Of a DNA stretch of 64,000 nt, positions 57,254 to 64,000 are shown piece by piece. The notes beneath the pieces are model-generated. The model was given only the letters and a program-made list of their open reading frames with translations, did no database searches and had not been told where the DNA came from. The stretch comes from Coriaria nepalensis (lineage: Eukaryota > Streptophyta > Magnoliopsida > Cucurbitales > Coriariaceae). The DNA lies in NCBI GenBank assembly GCA_027186245.1, contig CP114481.1, positions 42,129,501 through 42,193,500 of the forward strand, in the 5' to 3' direction. The position numbers were made by a program, and so were the translations under genes. Each line of letters opens with the position of its first letter. Within the stretch, counting starts at the first letter, position 1.

Positions 57254-58736
57254 ATGCCACAACCGACACACATATCACCTCCTCCTATGAATAGTAATAG
57301 GTTTGTGTCAAATATTCAGCCGCCTCTTATGCATAACATGGGTGACGACGAGCTTTTCCGGAGGGCATCTATGGTTCCGGTCAAGAGAGAATATATGCTA
57401 AAACTGGCTTTCATGTTTTTGGTCAGGGGACCAATGCCTTTGGCTCCCCTCTGGGATATGTTTTTCAAAGGTCACGAAAATCTCTATAGCATTTATGTAC
57501 ACCCTCATCCCTTTTATAATGCTTCACTTCATCAGGATTCTGTTTTTTATGGAAGGAGAATTCCGAGCAAGGTTAGTCTCGTAGTTGTATGTACACTTAC
57601 TTTTTATATTTAATTGATAAGATTACTAACATTTCTCCTCATAATCCATTTCATCTTGTTAACGTATACTAATAAACTAGGCGCATAAAAACTTCCATCT
57701 ATTTATAGTTACAAAATTTCAGAAAGGTAAGCAATGTCAATCTCGAAATATTCATTATTTTAGTCGTTTTTTTATTTTAATAATTCAGATTTTCCAAAAG
57801 TTCTGTTCTCTTGAAATTGTCGACTTGGTAATAACGGATATGCCCCAAAACCGAAGAAATTTTATCAAGATATATATATAGCCTTTAATTATTTTCAATG
57901 CCTAAATCAAAAAGATTTTAACTTTATAATGAAAAACAGGAACAGTTATATAATTTCTTATACGCTAGTTAGGGATATCATCAATTCGTCACATGTAACT
58001 TGGGTGATAGTATTTTGGTCAGTCACACCACTACTCAAATTATTAGTGCTTGAGCTAGACTTAACTTTTAACCTCTTGATTTTTTCTTTTGCTTTGGTAG
58101 CCAGTGGAATGGGGAAAAGCGACAATAATGGACGCTGAGAGAAGACTTTTAGCAAATGCCCTCCTCGATTTCTCAAATCAAAGATTCATATTACTCTCTG
58201 AGAGTTGCATTCCTTTGTACAATCTCACAACAATATACAATTACCTAATAAACTCTAATCACAGCTTTGTTGGTTCATTTGATGATCCAAGGAAGATAGG
58301 TCGTGGTCGATACAACCATCAAATGTGGCCAACCATATCAATTTCGCATTGGCGTAAAGGCTCGCAATGGTTTGAGGTTAATCAGAAGCTTGCACTTGAG
58401 ATTATATCGGACACAAAGTATTACGCGTTGTTTAAAGAGTATTGTAGCCCTCCCTGTTACGTGGATGAGCATTACATTCCTACACTGATAAACATTGTTT
58501 CTCCGGACGAGAACTCTAACAGAAGCATTACTTGGGTTGATTGGTCTAGGAGTCATGGTCCGCGCCCTGGAAGATTTGCAAGGGATGATATTTCCCTCCA
58601 ATTTCTGTATCAAATTAGGGAAAGTGATAATTGTACTTCTAATATCAACACTAGTGCTTCTCTATGCCTTCTATTTGCTAGAAAGTTCGTGGGAGATACT
58701 TTGCATCCTTACTTAAGATTTGGCCCACTATCCTAA
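57254..58736 (+). CDS. Core-2/I-branching beta-1,6-GlcNAc-transferase-like protein (GT14, DUF266 type)
   Basis: Two exons (57254-57571 and 58101-58736) join in phase 0 through a GT-AG intron to give 317 residues. Exon 1 carries [20 protein letters not shown] and [17 protein letters not shown], the start of the Branch domain. Exon 2 begins [20 protein letters not shown] and continues with [46 protein letters not shown] and CLLFARKFV, all conserved signatures of the plant family. Members are Golgi type II membrane enzymes thought to transfer sugars to glycoproteins or wall polymers; the exact substrates are unknown for most. Several N-x-S/T sites occur (NAS, NRS, NCT). Family length is usually near 380-400, so 317 residues without an anchor is short. 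Adding the 57002-57229 segment would restore about 400. I chose the 57254 Met because a TAG precedes it. Confidence 0.88.
57572..58100 (+). other. Intron of the GT14-like gene (529 bp)
   Basis: The donor is AAG/GTTAG at 57571-57572 and the acceptor is TTTGGTAG/CCAG at 58100-58101, with a T-rich tract before it. Removing it joins IPSK to PVEWGKAT in frame, which matches the continuous family sequence. It is AT-rich, and its own open frames (for example 57929-58138) run through exon boundaries and are not genes. Confidence 0.9.
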
Positions 58737-58908
58737 GCACTTCATCAAATAATTTTAAGTCAGAAATGATTCTTATTACTCGATTTATAATAATAAATAG
58801 TAGAGATAATCTATGATTTTCGATGCTGCAATTTAATTAAATTTCAAAGAACTACCATCTTAGATTGAAGGAAAACCTAGACCCAATGGTTTTTTGCCCT
58901 GTTGGGCC
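58737..58908 (+). other. 3' flank of the GT14-like gene with AATAAA
   Basis: AATAAA occurs at 58792-58797, 56 bases after the stop codon, a plausible plant poly(A) signal. The hAT element's target duplication starts at 58909, so the transposon sits about 115 bases past this signal. Confidence 0.5.
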
Positions 58909-58916
58909 ATAAAAAC
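58909..58916. repeat. hAT target-site duplication, left
   Basis: The 8 bases ATAAAAAC directly precede the transposon's TAGGTATGTGCATC end and are repeated exactly at 61924-61931. Confidence 0.93.
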
Positions 58917-59539
58917 TAGGTATGTGCATCTGGTTGGATCCTATCCGATACACGAGAATATTTGACTATTTCGGTCGGATCAGAAATATGATCCCACCGA
59001 AATGGGAGATGGTACTTCTAATCCGACCCGATCTATACAACATCGGGTATGATAATTAGGTACCCATATATTTTCATAAATTTTTTAATATATAATATGT
59101 GTAATTAACTAATTGTATATATTAAAATATACGTTACATCACATACCTATAAAATATACATATATTAAAATATACGTTCCATCTATTATTTATGTAAACT
59201 TTTATTTCAATTAAAATATATACGTTTGTAAGTAATTGTAATTAAAATTTTGGCAACATAACATCACATCACATCAAGTTTGAAGTTCATCAATAAACAT
59301 CAACAAGTTCACTAAATTTTAAAAACATCAACAAGGTCACCAAATTAAAAAAACAACAAAAAGCAAGAAACATCAACAACATCCACTTTATTTCTATACG
59401 GCCGCAAACTCCTCCACACCTAACATTGAAAATTAAGAACTCAATGAATATAGATTCTATGAGAAACAAATAGATAATATATGAAATAAGAAAATGTATA
59501 ACAAAATAAGTATGTACCACCATCATCTTTATCAAAGAT

Positions 59540-60620
59540 CTCTATTGCATCCACAACACTAGCTAAGGTGAATGTCACACCCGAAAGCTAGCTTTACATG
59601 TAGATAAGTGCCTCGAACATAAAGGGAGCAAGCCTACTACGGAAGTCTGTGATCGTTCGTCCACTCGTGCCAAATGTGGACTCTGAAGCTGTTGTAGATA
59701 TATGTATAGCAAAAATATCTCTGGCTATTCGTTGCAGTGTCGGGTGCTTATGCCCATTCACACTCTACCATCGTAAGGCATCAAAGTGGTCATGGTAATC
59801 AACAAGACCATCAACATTTAGATACTCTCCACCTCTGTAGTCTGTCAAGTGATAAACCTCGAACTATGACTCCTATAGGAATCTTTCACTATATTACTAA
59901 GTCGTCGTGAAGATCATGTCCGTACATCTGGATGTGAGGCAGATGAGATATCGGATAATGTGAGACTTGTGGACGACGATGCTGGATCCCCCTTTTTATA
60001 GTAATCATACAAAGATTGCAAACACCTTCGTGATTCTCTAATCAATCGATTGGCTTATCCCAGACTGTCTGAGCCTTTCTCATAAAGTTACTCAAGCATT
60101 TCTAAGGTCCTAGAAGAATTGTTCCAGATGTCTAACAGACTGGCAACATAAACTAAGATATTCATATTATTAGGATTGTTGGAAAATCTATTTGACTTTT
60201 TCTTGCATGAGATTAGCCACCTTATCAAGCATAAGAGTTTGTGTGTCTTGGAACGTTTCCCTAATCATCTCCTGAAAGGTGAATATTTGCATACAATATT
60301 AATGGACGGTTGCATGCTTGAAGGTAGATAACATCTAGGCCATTTCCCAACCATCATCATTCAGTTCTGGAAATGCTTGCTCTTCCATTTGTAGGATGAG
60401 TCAATAAAATAGATTCATAGGTAATAATTTCATATATTATAGAAAGTATAAGGAAAAATATTAATGGCATGAAACTTACTTCATAATTGCATTATGATAT
60501 GGATATGCCTATTGAAGCATAAGGGAAGTCGAGTTCCAGCTAGTTGCGGTGTCACGCTACAAGTTCAGGTCAAAGTCGATGTCTTCTGATTAACAAAATT
60601 TTTTAATGACTTTTCTTATG
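59540..60620 (-). pseudogene. hAT transposase remnant with dimerisation domain
   Basis: Reverse reading of 59830-59590 gives GEYLNVDGLVDYHDHFDALR and W, then a TAG at 59767-59765, then VNGHKHPTLQRIARDIFAIH, ISTTASESTFGTSGRTITDF and RSRLAPFMFEALIYM. This matches the hAT dimerisation domain (family pattern W-W-x-x-N, then P-x-L-x-x-M-A-R-D-x-L-A-I, then S-T-V-A-S-E-S-x-F-S-x-G-G-R). The second tryptophan is the stop. Upstream pieces near 60370-60190 (PELNDDGWEMA, HATVH, FQEMIRETFQDTQTLMLDK-like) suggest degraded catalytic-region sequence. No BED zinc finger was recognised. Confidence 0.82.
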
Positions 60621-61254
60621 CCAGCGATGACCGGATGCACTTAACTGCTACACGAGTCAATAAAATCATTTGACACTTGCAAAGGTCCTCTAATGCAGAC
60701 TTCACATTAGTCTTGATTTGCAAAATATGATGTGGTGGTTTCTTTGCCGACTTCTTTTTTTTTTTTTAATTCTCTTTAGTCTTGATTTGTAACACGGGAT
60801 GTTGGGTTATCATCAATTTCTACTTTATAATCAGAGAGGGAAAGGTTCTCTAATGAAAGAACAATTGATTCACTACTATCTTTGGGCAAATCCTGTTAGC
60901 ATTTTTTTAGTCAATTGCTATTTTTTAACTATCCTTTTACTCAATAAGAAATAATACAGTGACACATATAACATCTCATCCATGATTGCAATTAAAAGTC
61001 TTTCATTCAATTTGAATCAACTTAAATCTAAATACACAATACATTTCAATATCCAATGCAGTGACACGTATAAGCCGTTTATTCGCATATTTCAATTTAA
61101 ATCTAAATACCCCATGCATTTTAGTATCATATGCAGAAACTAATCATCTTAAGATCATCTCCAATTCCTTTGTTGGTGGCTAGGTGCATATTGAAACAAA
61201 TCACAAAATCCAAATAATCATAATATTACCAACAAACCGGGATGATCATCCGTT

Positions 61255-61690
61255 CGTATCTCCAACGAAGCCATAATCGAAGAGAGGATGGACCAAGTGA
61301 GGAGCAGCAGATGGGCGGAGAAAATAAGAGGAGGGAGGGATGGACAACAAATAGATCGGAGGTGGGGCTGAGCAAGGGCCGGCGGATGGGCGGAGGAAAT
61401 AGGAGGAAGGAGAGGGGTGTCTGATGGATCAGAGGGAGTGGCGGTGATGGGTGCGTTGGGCGAAGAAGGGTGGGCTGCTTCAGGTGAGGAAAGGTGGGTG
61501 GTGTCGGGTGAGGAAAGGGGAGCCGGGGCAGTGGATTGAAGTGGGAGAGGGGGGAATGGAGGGTGGGCGTCGGCGTCGGCATCGAAGGAGGGAAACTAAC
61601 TGGGAGACGAAGAGGGAGGATGGGTGAGTGAATGAATGGCCGCGATAGATCTTCTCCTGCATTGGGCGGAGGGCGTTGGATGGCAACAGT
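61255..61690. repeat. Purine-rich, G-rich region inside the hAT element
   Basis: The forward strand is strongly G- and A-rich (gggcggagaaaataag, ggaggaaataggaggaagg, ggtgaggaaaggtggg). An apparent direct repeat of agatcttctcctgca and gaatcttctcctacg lies near 61648 and 61692. The reverse-strand frames here (61582-61226 and 61686-61480) are proline/threonine/histidine-rich from the base composition alone and are not annotated as genes. Confidence 0.6.
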
Positions 61691-61923
61691 GAATCTTCTC
61701 CTACGTTGGGGATCTGCTCTACTGCAGGCTGCGGGAAGACGATGAGATCTTCTTCGTTCTTTGTTTTATTTTATTTTATTTATTAAATGTAATCCCGACT
61801 TGTCCAATACCCAAAAAAGTAAGTCGGATTGGGTACCCGATCTGACCAACCTTTTTCACATTCACCAGACCCATGACGGATCGGGTTGGATCGGATCGGG
61901 TGAGGGTTTTAGGATCACCTCTA

Positions 61924-61931
61924 ATAAAAAC
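61924..61931. repeat. hAT target-site duplication, right
   Basis: ATAAAAAC immediately follows the ...CACCTCTA end and is identical to the left flank at 58909-58916. Confidence 0.93.
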
Positions 61932-62319
61932 TCATGTTTTTTTAAGAGTTCGTCAATTGTTACTATGTAATTGATTATTATGTTTTTGTAATAATTAATT
62001 AATTATGTAATAAATTATTCAAAATTATATGAAAACTATTAATGAATTAAAATTTATATAATATACTGTTAATCTTAGTCTTTTTTAAAGAAAATAAATT
62101 GAACAAAATATAGGAAGATTACAATAGCCTTTTTTTTAAACAATCGATACTATTCTTTCCACCTTCAGCATATCTATTAGAAGAAAAAGTAACGCAAGAA
62201 ATTTATTAAAAAGAATAAGAATACAAAATAAAGGAGGGGTCAAAGCCGAAGCCTAATTTATCATTGAAAACTTTAAGCATTTGCAAGAGAAGAAAATGAT
62301 AAAAAGGAAGAATGCGTAC
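61932..62319. other. AT-rich spacer without recognised features
   Basis: No open frame or repeat stands out. It separates the hAT element from the RNase H-like remnant. Confidence 0.4.
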
Positions 62320-63134
62320 GTTTAAACAGAAACTAAGTTCGCCAAAGCGTCTACCGCCTGATTAGTTTCTCTAAGGCAATGAGTAAGGCTAAAACTATAA
62401 CCACGAACTACCTCTTTGATCTTCTTCAATGTATGATGTAGGTTTGGAGGAATTTTATAATGATTATGAACCATGTGAACCAACACTGATGAATTTGTTT
62501 CTATGATGTTGAAATTAAATGGGATCAAGACTTGAAACACGTAACAGATACGTTTTCCAAAAAACGATATTTTCACCCTCCCAGATTGTTTTAGGTTACT
62601 GTGAAAATAGATTTTTGGGATATGACAAGCTTTTACAAAAGATCACAAGTAACAGTGAAATTTTGTTATGGAATATATTCGGTTTCTGACAGTACGAAAA
62701 CTGATAAGAAGATTTAACAAAGTTCTCTTATTTATAGGCAAATTTTGGTACATGTTCGTGAAACAGTATACTATTTCACAAACAGTCACACTTCTTTGTT
62801 TAAAACAGTTTAACTGCTTTAACGGTCAGATATTTGAATTTCTGAAATTCAAACTTTAACGGTAACTAACCGTTTTAACTGTCAACCGTTTAAACACTGA
62901 GTGAGCTACAGTCATTTTTCCTTTATGCTCACATAAGATAATCCCACCTCTAGCTATGCGTGGATTTCCTTTGCTAGCCCCATCAACAATTATTTTGATA
63001 ATATTAGGGGGGGAAATTATCCATTTTAGAAGTTGACAACTTCTCTTAGCAGTAATGACATGTATCTTCAACAACTGCATAGGCAACAATTCCCGATAGT
63101 TGCGTTGTGCCCATGAAACCGAGGAACAAAGCAC
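62320..63134 (-). pseudogene. RNase H-like (RVT_3 type) pseudogene
   Basis: The reverse strand 63134-62897 reads QLLKWIISPPNIIKIIVDGA, SKGNPRIARGGIILCEHKGK and MTVAHSV. After an interruption, 62576-62322 continues FFGKRICYVFQVLIPFNFNI, IETNSSVLVHMVHN, LHHTLKKIKEVVRGYSFSLT and RETNQAVDALANL. This is the plant RNase H-like family derived from non-LTR elements (pattern N-x-D-G-A-S-x-G-N-P, E-x-D-S, H-x-x-R-E-x-N-x-x-A-D-x-L-A). The first Asp (VDGAS) and the last (VDALA) are present, the E-x-D-S position reads ETNS, and the A-E-L helix is lost at the insert. Either a LINE remnant or a small retrogene is possible. Confidence 0.82.
62587..62896 (-). mobile_element. Possible 310-bp solo LTR inside the RNase H-like gene
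   Basis: On the reverse strand the insert runs from TGTTTAAACGGTTG to ctaaaaca, with 5-bp TGTTT/AAACA ends and a TATA-like cctataaataagag at about 62735. Short inverted motifs near the 5' end (aaacggtt...aaccgtt) add structure. No clear 5-bp target duplication is visible, so an intron or another element type remains possible. Confidence 0.42.
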
Positions 63135-63462
63135 CTGATAAAAAGCAAAACATCATTAATAATTTGATCTAAGGACAGCAAAATAGAACATCTCACGTTC
63201 CAGTTGTTAGTTTTAGTCGCTTAGAGAGTCAGATGTATTAATTAGAAATAAGTCAACACAATAACACTTAATAAGATAATACTAATAATTTGAAAATTAA
63301 AATAGAAATGATAAAATTATATAATTCAATTAGTCATAAATAAATATTCAGAAAAAATGAAGATTTCATTGTGATATGCAAACTTGCAAAGAGACGGTTC
63401 AGTAAAAAAAAAAAAAAACCCTTTTGCCCGAATAGGGAAAAAATAAAACTCACAAAAAAGTC
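63135..63462. other. AT-rich region without recognised features
   Basis: It contains a 14-base A run at about 63405 but no recognisable gene or repeat. Confidence 0.35.
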
Positions 63463-63631
63463 TTATATAAGAAGAAAAAAAATTACAAATATAATTACAT
63501 CATTTATTCATTTATATGATGATGGTATAATGCCTTAAATTATTCATTATATAAGAAGAAAAAAAATTACAAATATAATTACATCATTTATTCATTTATA
63601 GGATGATGGTATAATGCCTTAAATTATTCAC
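63463..63631. repeat. 84-bp tandem duplication
   Basis: The sequence starting ttatataagaagaaaaaaaa at 63463 recurs at 63547 and continues through ggtataatgccttaaatta. The two copies appear to differ only once (tatatgatg versus tataggatg), so the duplication is recent. Confidence 0.93.
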
Positions 63632-64000
63632 TAATAGTCATGCATTTCCGATAGTTGAGGACTAAGTGTCGAGTTCCACATTCTGGTTTAGCAAAAAAAC
63701 TTTTCTTCACACTCTACATCATACATCTTACTTATTACCATTACTATGGAACTTGTACAACTCATCAAAGTATTACCAAATAGTTGATATATTAATTTCC
63801 TACACTAAATTTAATAAACTATTGACGTCAAGAAAATTCACTAACGCAAAATAAAAAACTTAAATCTAAATTCACTTATGAAATACTTAAATCTAATTAT
63901 ACTCTTATGAAATAACAAATAAATGATTTAGAAGAGGTTGATAAAAATTAAAGACATTTTGTCTGGGAACAAAAAATCAAGATCTTCACTTACATGAGGA
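63632..64000. other. AT-rich end of the window without recognised features
   Basis: One 62-codon open frame (63666-63854) has no recognisable domain and a composition typical of AT-rich noncoding DNA. Confidence 0.35.

Larger units (their letters stand above)
58917..61923 (-). mobile_element. hAT-superfamily DNA transposon (3007 bp)
   Basis: The element starts TAGGTATGTGCATC and ends GGATCACCTCTA (reverse complement TAGAGGTGATCC), imperfect inverted ends of the hAT type, and is bracketed by perfect 8-bp ATAAAAAC duplications. Subterminal regions are rich in short repeats of cggatc, tcgggt and gacccgatc (58935-59050 and 61825-61910), as in many plant hAT elements. A reverse-strand transposase remnant includes the C-terminal dimerisation domain. 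Intervening sequence (60860-61250) is AT-rich with no feature seen. The transposase is broken, so the copy could move only with help from elsewhere. Confidence 0.92.

Noticed and set aside
57929..58176. Open frames at 57929-58138 (+) and 57958-58176 (-).
   Set aside because: They cross the intron acceptor at 58100 and lack domains; the spliced GT14-like model explains the region better.
59290..59535. Reverse hydrophobic frame 59290-59535 as a membrane protein gene.
   Set aside because: It lies downstream of the transposase end within AT-rich hAT sequence; hydrophobicity follows from T-richness on that strand.
61226..61686. Proline/threonine-rich reverse frames 61226-61582 and 61480-61686 as a cell-wall or extensin-like protein.
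   Set aside because: No Ser-Pro4 repeats or signal peptide; the composition follows from the purine-rich strand bias.

Overview
This window is nuclear DNA from a flowering plant, probably an AT-rich eudicot. The evidence is a long satellite array, degenerate Ty1/copia and Ty3/gypsy LTR retrotransposons nested in one another, a hAT DNA transposon, and one spliced plant-type gene. I do not recognise the satellite, so I do not name a species. Protein-level calls rest on motif reading, not database searches.

Layout. (1) 1-25628 is one tandem satellite of about 180 monomers of 142 bp, nearly every one carrying an EcoRI site. It is zoned into sequence subtypes (A, B, A, C). It contains a very recent tandem duplication of whole blocks: 59 monomers at 2306-10684, repeated as 51 monomers at 10685-17926, with a 7-monomer duplication nested only in the first block. 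(2) 25629-26971 and 31392-33917 are two halves of a second, much more diverged tandem repeat with a period near 221 bp and a palindromic core. They are split by reverse-oriented copia remnants (26972-31391). (3) 33918-43070 holds a decayed forward copia element (LTR, PBS, leader, gag, protease, integrase, RT, PPT, LTR) whose flanking LTRs do not match, followed by the start of a further copia element. (4) 43076-44460 looks like a gypsy LTR with a triplicated promoter-like module. (5) 44645-56335 is mostly reverse-oriented Tat-like gypsy sequence: two partial pol copies with an additional RNase H domain, gag, PBS and 5' LTR. It is broken by copia LTRs in both orientations. (6) 56703-58797 holds the only host gene I can support, a core-2/I-branching (GT14-like, DUF266 type) glycosyltransferase. 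It has a clean GT-AG intron, but an in-frame TAG separates a membrane-anchor-like N-terminus from the catalytic domain. (7) 58917-61923 is a 3.0 kb hAT element with perfect 8-bp target-site duplications and a decayed transposase. (8) 62320-63134 is a decayed RNase H-like gene, interrupted by a short LTR-like insert, and the window ends in AT-rich sequence with an 84-bp tandem duplication.

Almost nothing here forms a working pathway. The retroelements carry stops, frameshifts and lost catalytic residues (protease DSG to DLG, gypsy RT YVDD to YVDT, gypsy integrase first Asp to Asn). The overall picture is pericentromeric or other heterochromatic repeat-rich DNA grading into a gene-containing edge. 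The observations most worth checking are the block-level duplication of the satellite, the interrupted GT14 gene, the hAT insertion beside it, and an unidentified 0.2 kb insert in the copia integrase.
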